A DNA stretch of 16,779 nucleotides from NCBI GenBank assembly GCA_029258695.1, contig JARIBR010000204.1, forward strand, positions 1-16,779, written 5' to 3'. The notes under the pieces are model-generated. The model did not search any database. It was not told where the DNA came from and was given only the letters and a program-made list of their open reading frames with translations. This document shows, piece by piece, positions 7,402 through 14,167 of the stretch (within the stretch, counting starts at the first letter, position 1; the number at the start of each line of letters is the position of its first letter). The DNA comes from Quadrisphaera sp. (GTDB taxonomy: Bacteria; Actinomycetota; Actinomycetes; Actinomycetales; Quadrisphaeraceae). A program made the translations under genes and the position numbers.

Positions 7402-7652
7402 CGTACGTCCACCGCCGACGTCATCACGGTGAGCTGACCCGCCGCGGTGGCGTCGGGGCTGGGTCCGGTAGCACCGGCGGGAGCAGGGCACCGCGACGTG
7501 CTCGTTGCCGGCCAGGTCGTGGTGGGTCTCGAGCAGGCGACCTCCTCACCGAGCGTCGAGCACGCCGACGCCCCGTAGGTGTCGTGGTCCGTGTGCGCGC
7601 ATCACCTGGCTCGCGCGCCACTTCTCGTGGGGCGGTCGAGCGGGGCGGCGGC

Positions 7653-8282
7653 ATGATCTCGTCCATGGCGACGGGCGGGGAGCACCGCGAGGTCCGCAGC
7701 GATGCCGAGCAGCGCCGTCGCCCCGCGACGCGGCGGGCGCGGATCCTGCTCATCGTCGTGCCGGCGACGCTGGTGGGCGTCGGTATCGGGCTGGTGGCCG
7801 CCGGGATGGACCTGCCGGCCTCGGGCGGTGAGGTGCCGCAGTGGCGAGGCGACCTCGGCCTGGCGCTCAGCGCCGCCGGAGTGCTCCTCGCCATCTTCGG
7901 GCTCGTGCGGATGATCCGGTCTGGAGCGTTCACCGCCCGCAGCCGGGAACAGGCGTGGCCCACCTCTTCCCGGCAGCGTCGCCAGGTCGCGCGCCAGATC
8001 CGCCGGGCAGAGACGGTCCCCGTCGACGCGCTGGCCGTGGCGCGGACCCTCGCTCAGGAGATGGTCCGCCAGCACAGTGCCGCGCCGCTCTACGTCGGCA
8101 TCGTGTTGAACATGGTCGGGACCTCCTTGCAGCTGTCCGTCGCGTGGTTGGGGGTCCTGCTTCTTCCTGCCGCGGCCCTGCTCGTGGTCGCCGTGGTGAT
8201 GGCCTCCCGCGATGCGACCCTCGCCCGGCGCTGGCTCGAGGGCCACCAGCAGCTGGTTTCCAGCGAGGCCGCCAGCTCCTGA
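7653..8282 (+). CDS. Four-helix membrane protein of unknown function
   Basis: Unrecognised membrane protein of 209 residues. The N-terminal 30 residues are hydrophilic and Arg-rich (EQRRRPATRRAR), predicted cytoplasmic. Helix one is ILLIVVPATLVGVGIGLVAA (about 31-51) and helix two LGLALSAAGVLLAIFGLVRM (68-88). A basic cytoplasmic domain of about 55 residues with amphipathic helices (RQRRQVARQIRRAETV, ALAVARTLAQEMVRQ) follows. Two closely packed helices occupy residues about 145-184. The C-terminal tail is charged. Charge distribution follows the positive-inside rule, supporting a real gene. ATG 7653 or ATG 7665 could be the start; both lie close to a G-rich stretch. It converges with the minus-strand membrane gene at 8395. 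No enzymatic motif is visible. Confidence 0.72.
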   Translation: MISSMATGGEHREVRSDAEQRRRPATRRARILLIVVPATLVGVGIGLVAAGMDLPASGGEVPQWRGDLGLALSAAGVLLAIFGLVRMIRSGAFTARSREQAWPTSSRQRRQVARQIRRAETVPVDALAVARTLAQEMVRQHSAAPLYVGIVLNMVGTSLQLSVAWLGVLLLPAAALLVVAVVMASRDATLARRWLEGHQQLVSSEAASS

Positions 8283-8285
8283 GCG

Positions 8286-8385
8286 CGCCGGGCCCCTCCG
8301 AGGTCCACGGTCGGCAGGAACCGACTCAGAGACCTCGGCGTCGCAGAACCATGGACGTGCGACAGCGGTCCTGCGGGGCCCGGCG
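8286..8385. terminator. Nested inverted repeats between convergent membrane genes, probable bidirectional terminator
   Basis: The outer arms, CGCCGGGCCCC (8286-8296) and GGGGCCCGGCG (8375-8385), are a perfect 11-base inverted repeat. Inside it, CCGAGGTC (8298-8305) pairs perfectly with GACCTCGG (8331-8338), and CGGT/ACCG pairs inside that. The outer repeat begins four bases after the plus-strand stop and ends ten bases before the stop of the minus-strand gene. A two-way terminator is the simplest reading; a structured RNA is possible. Confidence 0.5.
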
Positions 8386-8394
8386 AGGGGGGCA

Positions 8395-8838
8395 TCAGAG
8401 GTCGGCGCGGTGGCGCGCCACGGCGTAGAAGATGACCAGGGTCGGGACGGCCAGCATGACGGCGAGGGCCATGAAGGTCAGGTCACCGGTGACTCCGGCC
8501 CCGACGCAGCAGGCCGTGACGGAGGCCAGGCAGGCGATGCCGACCACGATGAACCACCGCAGCACCCTGCGTCGATCGGCGCCGTCGGGCAGATGGTCGC
8601 TCAACGTCTCGACGTGCCAGCGCGGGTCTTCGACCACCAGCGCGCTCGACGACGCCGGCTGCTGGGCTGGCTCGCTCGGCTCCGCCGTCGCGCTGGGCGT
8701 CGGCTGGATCGGAGTGCGCCTGAGGGCCGACCACAGGACCGCCACGGAGACGAGGGCGAGCACCCGGAGGAAGACAGCTCGGACGGTAGATGACGACGAC
8801 GCCGGAGACCGCTGATCGACGCGTCGGCGTACCGCCAC
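8395..8838 (-). CDS. Small membrane protein, three predicted helices
   Basis: Unrecognised protein of 147 residues. Helix one spans about residues 21-38 (AVFLRVLALVSVAVLWSALR). A Pro/Ser/Ala-rich linker follows (about 42-66), then a polar segment DPRWHVETLSDHLPDGADRR. Two C-terminal helices, WFIVVGIACLASVTACCVGA (about 95-114) and MALAVMLAVPTLVIFYAV (123-140), end in a basic tail ARHRADL. The linker resembles the low-complexity spacers of actinobacterial membrane proteins. The start is GTG 8838 without an obvious ribosome-binding site, so the N-terminus is uncertain. The gene converges on the membrane gene at 7653-8282 across a nested hairpin and is divergent from the GNAT at 8990. Function is unknown. 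Confidence 0.62.
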   Translation of the reverse strand: MAVRRRVDQRSPASSSSTVRAVFLRVLALVSVAVLWSALRRTPIQPTPSATAEPSEPAQQPASSSALVVEDPRWHVETLSDHLPDGADRRRVLRWFIVVGIACLASVTACCVGAGVTGDLTFMALAVMLAVPTLVIFYAVARHRADL

Positions 8839-8989
8839 GGCGCCGACGAGGACTTTCCGTTACCAGCGGTGTCGGGAGCGCGACCGGCATGCGTGTGCCG
8901 TCAGGCGTCCCCGTACCGCTGACGCATCACGACCAGGGGGCTGCGACGATCGCGGCACGACCTCAGCCGCTGCCGAACGAAGGGTGACC

Positions 8990-9550
8990 ATGCTCCGCGC
9001 TGACCTGTCCGAGCCCCGGCTCGTCCCTCCGACGGCGGACCTCCACAGCTCCTGGCTGGAGGCACGCGAGGAGTTCGGCCCGGGGGTGCACCTGGACGGC
9101 GCTGGGCTGCGCGAGCACGACGAGGTGGAGACACTGGAAGGGTTCACCGCCTGGACCGCGCGCCTGCGCGCCGCGGCGGACCCCTCGGTCGCTGTCGCGC
9201 CCGGTTGGGTCCACTCGACCTACCGCTGGATCGTCGCCGACGGCACCTACCTGGGCACCATCGACCTGCGCCACGAGCTGAACGACTTCCTCCTCGACGC
9301 CGGCGGGCACATCGGCTACAGCGTTCGTCCCACCGCGCGCCGAGCCGGCCTGGCCACCTGGGCGCTGGGCCAGACCCTGCTCACGGCGCGCGAGCTCGGC
9401 CTGGAGCGCGTGCTGCTCACCTGCGACCCCGACAACGACGCCTCCGCGCGCACCATCGAGCGCAACGGCGGCCACCTCGACGACGTCCGCCAGACCAGCA
9501 TCGGCCCCAAGCGCCGCTACTGGATCACCCTGGCGCCACCAGCGGGGTAG
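8990..9550 (+). CDS. GNAT family N-acetyltransferase (RimJ/RimL-like)
   Basis: Intact acetyltransferase of 186 residues from ATG 8990, chosen because GAAGGG lies six to seven bases upstream; GTG 8984 is less likely. N-terminal substrate-recognition region: SWLEAREEFGPGVHLDG and a helix ETLEGFTAWTARLRA. Central strands: YRWIVADGTYLGTIDLRHEL and GGHIGYSVRPTARRAGLATW, the latter carrying the acetyl-CoA-binding motif (R-R-A-G-L-A in place of Q-x-x-G-x-G/A). C-terminal part: LGLERVLLTCDPDNDASART with IERNGG, the conserved N-x-A-S-x-x-x-I-E-x-x-GG block. Layout matches the Acetyltransf_3/RimL-like branch. It is divergent from the small membrane protein, with about 150 bases for promoters. The acceptor is unknown. 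Confidence 0.92.
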   Translation: MLRADLSEPRLVPPTADLHSSWLEAREEFGPGVHLDGAGLREHDEVETLEGFTAWTARLRAAADPSVAVAPGWVHSTYRWIVADGTYLGTIDLRHELNDFLLDAGGHIGYSVRPTARRAGLATWALGQTLLTARELGLERVLLTCDPDNDASARTIERNGGHLDDVRQTSIGPKRRYWITLAPPAG

Positions 9551-9650
9551 CCGACGCGCCCCGGCAGCAGAGGCAGACGCCGATCCGCCGGTACCTCACC
9601 GCCCCGGCCGTCGCCGAGCCGTGGCGCTGCGACAGGTGCGGGACCAGCCG

Positions 9651-9997
9651 TCAGCCGGCGGGTGATGGCGTCCCGGTGTCAGCGCGGGTGAGCTCGGCAG
9701 GGCCGAAGATGACGATGACGGTGAAGTCCTGCTCGACGTCGACGAAGCGGTGCTCCTCACCCGCCGGCACGAACGCCACCGACCCCGCCACCATCAGCGC
9801 GCTCTGGGCGGGCGTCCACAGCGTCGCTCGCCGCCGGTGCACAGGTACAGCTCGTCCTCGCTGTGCGGCTCCTGCGGATCCATGGCTCCAGCGGCGAGGA
9901 AGTACGTCCCACAGCTCAGGTCGGCCACGCGCAGGTGCTCGGTCCACGCGTGCGGCGTCGAACCGTCGTGGGTTCCGGCACCGGCGAGGATGCGCAT
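9651..9997 (-). pseudogene. Cupin-domain protein, frameshifted in the barrel
   Basis: Small single-domain cupin of about 115 residues if repaired. From ATG 9997 the first frame reads MRILAGAGTHDGSTPHAWTE, HLRVADLSCGTYFLAAG and then PHSEDELYLCTGG, which is cupin motif 1 with its E-x-Y core. Near 9825-9832, in a GGCGGCGAGCG context, the coding signal changes frame. It continues RATLWTPAQSALMVAGSVAF, VPAGEEHRFVDVEQDFTVIV and IFGPAE, which is cupin motif 2 (P-x-G-x-x-H) and the last strands. Both metal-binding motifs survive, so one small indel or error separates it from a normal gene. ATG 10021 is an alternative start with GGAG upstream. It is divergent from the PPOX gene; starts are 67 bases apart. 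Confidence 0.74.
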
Positions 9998-10063
9998 GCG
10001 AGCACCGTAGCCGGCGATCATGGTCGGCTGCTCCGCAGGAGCGGGCGTGGAAAGGTGATCGTC

Positions 10064-10699
10064 ATGAGCCGCACCGAGCCGACGCGCCTGCCGGAGCTGA
10101 TGACTCGAGACCGTGACCAGCTCGACGCGCTGCTGGCCTCGACGATCGTGGCCCACGTCGCCTTCGTCACCGAGGACGGCTACCCCGCGGTGCTGCCCAC
10201 CGCCGCGGTGATGGTCCAGGACCGCCTGGTGGTCCACGGCTCGACGGGGTCACGGTGGATGCGCCTGGTCGCCGGCGCTCCGGCGGTGGTCTCGATCACC
10301 GCCGTCGACGGAGTGGTCGTCGCCCGCTCGGCGTTCGAGTCCTCGCTGCTCTACCGCAGCGCCGTGGTATTCGGGTCCTTCACTGCGCTGAGCGGGGAGG
10401 AGAAGGCGGCCGCCCTCGACGTGCTGACCGAGCGGCTCGTCCCCGGCAGGACCGCCGAGGTGCGCCCCTCGACGGCCAAGGAGCTCGCCGCGACCCTGGT
10501 GCTGGCCATGCCGCTGGAGACGTGGTCCCTGCGGGTCTCTGACGGATGGCCCGAGGATCCCGACGACGACGTGGCCGGGTCGGCGTGGGCCGGACAGGTC
10601 CTCTTCGGCCAGCGCCCGACGACCGTTCACCCGGCCCCGGACCTGGCGGCCGGCATCCCCGTCCCCGGCTCCGTCGCGGGGCTCCGCACGAAGCACTGA
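10064..10699 (+). CDS. Pyridoxamine 5'-phosphate oxidase family flavin-binding protein
   Basis: Intact protein of 211 residues of the split-barrel FMN-binding fold (Pyridox_ox_2-like). It starts with a helix MTRDRDQLDALLASTIVAHV, then the barrel strands AFVTEDGYPAVLPTAAVMVQ and RLVVHGSTGSRWMRLVAG, where G-S-x-G-S-R/K is the flavin-phosphate-binding loop of this family. A YRSAVVFGSFTALSGEEKAA segment, a helical insert around VLTERLVPGRTAEVRP, and a C-terminal WSLRVSDGWPEDPDDDV with a final VPAPDLAAG-type tail (here HPAPDLAAGIPVPGSVAGL) complete the family layout. ATG 10064 has GGAAAGG nine bases upstream; GTG 10055 is possible. It probably binds FMN or F420 and reduces small molecules; the substrate is unknown. 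It is divergent from the cupin. Confidence 0.9.
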   Translation: MSRTEPTRLPELMTRDRDQLDALLASTIVAHVAFVTEDGYPAVLPTAAVMVQDRLVVHGSTGSRWMRLVAGAPAVVSITAVDGVVVARSAFESSLLYRSAVVFGSFTALSGEEKAAALDVLTERLVPGRTAEVRPSTAKELAATLVLAMPLETWSLRVSDGWPEDPDDDVAGSAWAGQVLFGQRPTTVHPAPDLAAGIPVPGSVAGLRTKH

Positions 10700-10750
10700 G
10701 CGTCGGCCTGGTGCCCGGGCGGCGCGCGGCGGATCGATGGAGCTCGAGGG

Positions 10751-10864
10751 CTACCGGTAGCGCATCACTCCGGGGTTGGCGTCGAGCCCCACCTCGCCCT
10801 CGGGGTGCTCGTCGGACAGCGGGACGAGATGGAGTCGGTCGGTGCGAAGCGTCGCCCGGCCCAT
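10751..10864 (-). pseudogene. N-terminal stub of a GNAT acetyltransferase
   Basis: A 37-codon frame begins at ATG 10864 with a good GAGG Shine-Dalgarno eight bases upstream. It reads MGRATLRTDRLHLVPLSDEH followed by a short acidic helix and NPGVMRYR, then TAG. This is the first strand, helix and NPxVMRY segment typical of RimJ/RimL-type GNATs. All acetyl-CoA-binding parts are absent, and no continuation was found downstream toward 10700 in any frame. It is a 3'-truncated relic whose translation signals are still intact. Confidence 0.6.
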
Positions 10865-10989
10865 GGGTGCATCCTCACCTGCGGCTCTGGTGGGCGACCG
10901 TCTGGCCGCCAGCCCGGCTGGCGACGTCGAGGGCTGAGGGTGCAGGGCGTCGCTGGGCGGGGAGCGCCCGATGCCGCCACCCTTCCCGG

Positions 10990-11895
10990 ATGACGCCTTC
11001 ACCGCTGGACACCGGCCCGCGCGAGATGCCCGCGCTGCACGCCAGCGACGAGCGCGCGGCGCTCACCGGGATGCTGGAGCAGTACCGCGAGGGAGTGGTC
11101 CGCAAGGTCGAGGCGATGGCGCAGAGCGCGACCACGAGCAGCCCGGCGACCAGCGGCACCACCGCGGCCGGGCTGGTCAAGCACCTCGCGCGGGTCGAGG
11201 GCGCCTGGGTCACCCGTCGCTTGGCCGGGAGGGGCGAGCCCGAGCCCTGGGCCAGCGCGCCGTTCGACCGAGACCCGGACTGGGACTTCCACTCCGCCAA
11301 CGGCGAGGCGCTGAGCGAGGTCGTCGGGCTCTACCGCGCTGTGTGCCAGCGATCCCGTGCGGTGATCGCAGCGTTGGACGTCGACCACACCGCGGTCGAC
11401 GAGCGCGGGTGGGAGATCTCGCTGCGCTCCGTGCTGGTGCACCTGGTGGGGGAGACCGCGCGCCACCTCGGTCACCCCGACGTGCTGCGCGAGCTGGCCG
11501 ACGGGCGCACCGGCGAGCAGCACCAGGAGCTTGTCGGTGACGTGATGTTCCGCGCGGCCGCGACGCCGCGACGGTGGTGGTCCTCGCTGGTTCTGGCGCG
11601 CACGCGCTCGGTGGGCAGGTCAGTGCCGCCCGGGGTCGCGGTCCTCGGTGGTCCCGCTCGGTCCGCCGGGCAGGCGCCGCCAGGCGTCCAGGGTGCCGTG
11701 GCGCACCGCCAGCCGGATCACGAAGGAGAACAGCAGTATCCCCACGGCGTAGACGGCCAGGATCACCAGCAACCCGAGGCCCAGCACGGGTTGTCGACCA
11801 CGTTGTTCATGGCTTCGGAGCGTAGCGGGGCGTTGGTCGGCCCCTCGTGGCCTTGCCGAGCGGCGCGTGGGCGTCGGGACGGAGTTGCCTGGTAG
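10990..11895 (+). CDS. DinB/DUF664 family protein with apparent stop-codon loss
   Basis: The first 177 codons, from ATG 10990, encode a DinB-like four-helix bundle of the DUF664 type, a superfamily that includes mycothiol- and bacillithiol-dependent transferases. Visible are a helix ERAALTGMLEQYREGVVRKV, TAAGLVKHLARVEGAWVTRR (the conserved K-H-L-x-x-V-E metal-ligand region), WDFHSANGEALSEVVGLYRA, and SLRSVLVHLVGETARHLGHP with the second and third metal-ligand histidines. Family members normally end right after the L-x-x-L-x-D-G-x-T-G block, reached here near 11515. Instead the frame stays open to TGA 11893-11895. The added 125 residues are low-complexity and run antisense to the membrane gene at 11620-11810. 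Stops in the other two frames at 11538 and 11543 suggest a small indel removed the native end. Confidence 0.76.
   Translation: MTPSPLDTGPREMPALHASDERAALTGMLEQYREGVVRKVEAMAQSATTSSPATSGTTAAGLVKHLARVEGAWVTRRLAGRGEPEPWASAPFDRDPDWDFHSANGEALSEVVGLYRAVCQRSRAVIAALDVDHTAVDERGWEISLRSVLVHLVGETARHLGHPDVLRELADGRTGEQHQELVGDVMFRAAATPRRWWSSLVLARTRSVGRSVPPGVAVLGGPARSAGQAPPGVQGAVAHRQPDHEGEQQYPHGVDGQDHQQPEAQHGLSTTLFMASERSGALVGPSWPCRAARGRRDGVAW
11620..11810 (-). pseudogene. Small single-helix membrane protein, one-base shift
   Basis: From ATG 11810 the sequence reads MNNVVDNP and then runs to a stop unless one base is added. In the adjacent frame it continues VLGLGLLVILAVYAVGILLF, SFVIRLAVRHGTLDAWRRLP and GGPSGTTEDRDPGRH to TGA 11622-11620. 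Adding a single C to the CCC run near 11787-11790 joins both parts into a tidy 63-residue protein with one transmembrane helix and a basic cytoplasmic tail. The join is guided by frame, not by a recognised family. The start ATG overlaps the stop of the resolvase remnant (ATGA at 11810-11807). Function is unknown. Confidence 0.48.
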
Positions 11896-12012
11896 CGGAG
11901 GCGTAGCGATAGAGACCCTTGCGGCTGATGCCGAGCTCGGTGAACAGGACGCGGCGGAGGTGTCGCGCTCGGCCATGCCGCCTGCGGCGAGGCGCACAGT
12001 TGCGGGGGTCAT
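11807..12012 (-). pseudogene. Serine resolvase/invertase C-terminal remnant
   Basis: The minus strand carries the C-terminal DNA-binding end of a Tn3/Hin-type serine recombinase. From 12012 it reads MTPATVRLAAGGMAERDTSA, then after a one-base slip near 11950-11958 continues VLFTELGISRKGLYRYASAT and RQLRPDAHA. The pattern M-T-P-A-x-V-x-x-A followed by ELGISRxxLYRY is the helix-turn-helix of these proteins. The catalytic serine domain (R-x-S-x-x-x-Q) should lie to the right of 12012, but I found only a short plausible extension (SPRKPADAHS). This is a strong sign that a transposon or integrative element was once here. No terminal inverted repeats or res site were recognised. Confidence 0.62.
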
Positions 12013-12122
12013 GGAGTGGGCGTCTGCGGGCTTGCGCGGAGACTCAGAGCGACCGCGGTGTCGATCGCCGTGCCGTGGCCGGTAGGCACGGCGCGCGCCG
12101 GCCGCAACCGGTGCACACCGCC

Positions 12123-12153
12123 CTCACCCAGCAGGGCAGCCACCTCGGGTGAG
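12123..12153. promoter_or_regulatory. Inverted repeat upstream of the 53-residue membrane peptide
   Basis: CTCACCC (12123-12129) and GGGTGAG (12147-12153) are perfectly complementary around 17 bases, ending 26 bases before the ATG at 12180. It could be an operator or a leader hairpin; a remnant of the adjacent recombinase locus is also possible. No protein partner can be named. Confidence 0.3.
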
Positions 12154-12179
12154 TTGCGGCCTGATGGGAGGGTGCGCTG

Positions 12180-12341
12180 ATGACGGACATCACCGGCTAC
12201 GTCAACCTCGCTCTGCTCATCGCCCTGATCGCCTACTTGGTCAGCGTGCGCCGGATCATGGTCAGGATCGCCACCGCGCTGGAGAAGATCGCCGGCACCA
12301 CTCCGGGGGGTGCGACCGACCCGGTCCGGCGACAGGACTGA
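12180..12341 (+). CDS. 53-residue single-helix membrane peptide
   Basis: Small gene with a strong ribosome-binding site: GGGAGGG seven bases before ATG 12180. The peptide starts MTDITGYVNLALLIALIAYL, continues VSVRRIMVRIATALEKIAG and ends in a polar TPGGATDPVRRQD tail. It has one transmembrane helix with an extracellular N-terminus predicted, then a basic amphipathic helix lying on the cytoplasmic face. Together the good start, membrane signature and GC-biased third positions support a real gene, though I do not recognise the family. It is followed after 98 bases by a polytopic membrane protein on the same strand, so the two may form an operon. The frame after the TGA stays open for 138 bases into that gene's reading frame. 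Confidence 0.66.
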   Translation: MTDITGYVNLALLIALIAYLVSVRRIMVRIATALEKIAGTTPGGATDPVRRQD

Positions 12342-12439
12342 GCACCAGCGCAGCGCCGGAGCCGCCGAGCGCGGTCGAGGCCCCGCGACCGGGAGCGATC
12401 CACGCCCAGGAGCGGGTCTCCCCTCGGACAGGGTCTGCT

Positions 12440-13256
12440 GTGTCGCCCGGACCGGTCTGCCCTCGCCCATCGTCCCGAGAGCGTTCGGTGCGAGGTCCAG
12501 GTCCGCTTCACGGGGAGCGGCGTCGAGCCCGGGCAGGTCGCCGAGGTCCTCGCCGACGGCGGGGACGCCCTCTACGCCTCCGCGCACAGCGGCGATCCCA
12601 GGTGGGCCGAGCGTTTCGGCGGTCAGCTCGCCGCGGCCCGGCCTGCGTACCGCACCGCGTGGCTGCTCGGTGCGATCGCCAACCCGGGAGTCGGCGCCTG
12701 CGTCGCGGTGATCGTGTGGTTCGCGAGCAGCAGCGTGCTGGTGCCGCTCACCGCGTTCGTCGCGGTCGCCGGCTTCGGGGCGCTGGCCCGGTGGCAGTAC
12801 GCCGAGCAGGCCTGGGCGCACACACCGCGCAGCCGCCAGGACCGCCACCGGGTGCTGCCGCTGGGCTGGGACCTCGCCGCGACGATGATCTTGGCCGTGG
12901 CGACCGCAGCAGCCCTGCTGCTGATCGTCGAACGCCTCTCACAGCCGGACGTGCCGCCAGGCGTTCGCGACTTCACCGTCGGCGCGGGCGCGGGCGCGGG
13001 CGTCGCCGCGTTGATGGTCCTCGACGCCGTCGCGAGCCTGTTCCGGCCCGGATGCCGCGCCGTCCTGCTGGTGCCCTCGGTCTTGGTCGTCGTGGGCGTC
13101 GTCGCCCTCGGCTACCAGCATCTCGACGTGACGACCGCCGCCGCACCGGCGACGGTCGTGTGGGGCGCAGCCACGATGGCAGCGGCCGCGGTGGTGAGCA
13201 GGGTCCTGGGACGGGTCCCGCGAGGTCCGGCCGCCAGCGATCGGGTGGTCAGCTGA
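12440..13256 (+). CDS. Polytopic membrane protein, probable frameshift near the start
   Basis: The main frame from about 12480 to TGA 13254-13256 has no start codon before 12708, yet reads as good protein well upstream of it: EVQVRFTGSGVEPGQVAEVL, ADGGDALYASAHSGDPRWAE and RTAWLLGAIANPGVGACVAV. GTG 12440, with GGACAGGG six bases upstream, starts another frame. Removing one base near 12490 joins them as SVEVQVRF. The body has about six hydrophobic segments, including SSVLVPLTAFVAVAGFGALA, LAATMILAVATAAALLLIVE, AVLLVPSVLVVVGVVALGY and VVWGAATMAAAAVVSRVLG, with a basic loop RWQYAEQ to RQDRHRVLPLGW between the first pair. The protein would be about 270 residues. I do not recognise the family. It ends exactly at a strong hairpin. 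Confidence 0.58.
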
Positions 13257-13281
13257 CCTCTGCGGTTCGTGAGGTCAGCTG
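13250..13281 (+). terminator. Strong hairpin terminator overlapping a stop codon
   Basis: CAGCTGACCTC (13250-13260) and GAGGTCAGCTG (13271-13281) form a perfect 11-base-pair stem with a ten-base loop. The left arm contains the TGA stop of the membrane protein. No T-run follows, as is common for actinobacterial terminators. The length and position make termination the likely role. Confidence 0.65.
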
Positions 13282-13387
13282 CTCCCGCAGGCCAGGGCGG
13301 CACGAGGCGGCGGGGGTAGCGGCGCTGGTTGCCGGTGGTGCGGGTCGAGGCGATCGGACGCGCTCCCGTCCCCGGGGACCAGCGGCA

Positions 13388-13726
13388 TCCGGGCCCGCCT
13401 CGAGGACCTGTCCCACGTACCAGCCTGGCCGGACCTCGTCGCCCGGCTGCGTCCGGCGCCGCCGCCCGGCGAGGTCCCCGCCGTGATCGACGCCCTGGTC
13501 GACGCCGCCGTGACCGGACTACCAGCGCTGCGCGCACGGCGACCCGGTGATGCTCGAGCACGCCGCGAGCGTCGACGAGGTCACCGACCGTGTGGTGGCC
13601 ACCGAGGACGAGCACGCCATCAAGCTCACCGAGGTCGCCGTGGAGTCCCACCGCCGCGGCAACCCCGACGCCCTGCCCGCCGGTGCCCGCGCCAGCCACC
13701 TCATCGCCCCCGTCGACCGCTCCTGA
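13388..13726 (+). pseudogene. Unrecognised broken gene, two frames joined
   Basis: Frame 1 reads GIRARLEDLSHVPAWPDLVA, RLRPAPPPGEVPAVIDALVD and AAV. Near 13507-13512 the coding signal moves to frame 2 and continues DYQRCAHGDPVMLEHAASVD, EVTDRVVATEDEHAIKLTEV and AVESHRRGNPDALPAGARAS before TGA 13724-13726. The second half has the look of a conserved soluble helical protein, with an ATEDEHAIKLTE block that could be a family signature. No start codon fits the first half; the earliest is GTG 13483, and the N-terminus is missing or shifted. I do not recognise the family and assign no function. It lies between the hairpin terminator at 13250 and the VOC gene at 13790. Confidence 0.45.
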
Positions 13727-13789
13727 CCACCCAGCCGGTCTCCGCTCGACGCGAGCCCGGCCGTCCGCGTCGTGCGGTAGAAGATGGTC

Positions 13790-14167
13790 ATGACGACCAA
13801 GGAGCAGCTGACGTTCGCCGGTGGACGCAACATCGCCATGAAGGTGCCGCCGCACCAGTGGGAGCAGACCGTGTCCTTCTACCGGGAGACCCTCGGGCTG
13901 CGTGAGCTCGACAACCCCTTCGACGCCGGGCCGCAGTCCGTTGGGTTCGAGTTCGGCGCGAACCGGCTCTGGATCGACCGCGTGCCGGGTATCAGCCAGG
14001 CTGAGCTGTGGTTGCAGGTCACCGCGTCGGACACCGCGGCTGCCGCGGACCACTTGGCGACAGCTCCTGGCGTGGCCCGCTGCGACGAGATCGAGCCGCT
14101 CGGGACGACCTCCGCGTTCTGGATCAGCAGCCCCGCGGCGATCGTCCACCTCGTCTCCCAGCCATGA
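13790..14167 (+). CDS. VOC (glyoxalase/bleomycin-resistance fold) protein
   Basis: Intact protein of 125 residues with the VOC fold of paired beta-alpha-beta-beta-beta modules. It opens FAGGRNIAMKVPPHQWEQTV and SFYRETLGLREL, the canonical strand plus F-Y-x-x-x-L-G-L block, followed by SVGFEFGANRLWIDRVPGIS and a second module LWLQVTASDTAAAADHLATA. The end, AFWISSPAAIVHLVSQP, is the last strand that usually carries a metal-binding Glu/His; here H is present but the motif is weak. ATG 13790 fits the family; ATG 13784 is two codons upstream. Its stop overlaps the start of the next SRPBCC gene (ATGA at 14164-14167), so the two are translationally coupled. Ligand and any enzymatic role are unknown. 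Confidence 0.88.
   Translation: MTTKEQLTFAGGRNIAMKVPPHQWEQTVSFYRETLGLRELDNPFDAGPQSVGFEFGANRLWIDRVPGISQAELWLQVTASDTAAAADHLATAPGVARCDEIEPLGTTSAFWISSPAAIVHLVSQP

Noticed and set aside
12009..12848. A 279-codon minus-strand frame with a GEGGVHRLRPARAV segment
   Set aside because: Most of it is antisense to the membrane protein and low-complexity. The short protein-like segment at 12060-12160 was not enough to call a gene.
12149..13486. A 445-codon plus-strand open frame
   Set aside because: It is Arg/Gly/Pro-rich shadow text running out of frame through the small membrane peptide and the membrane protein, which have much better protein character.
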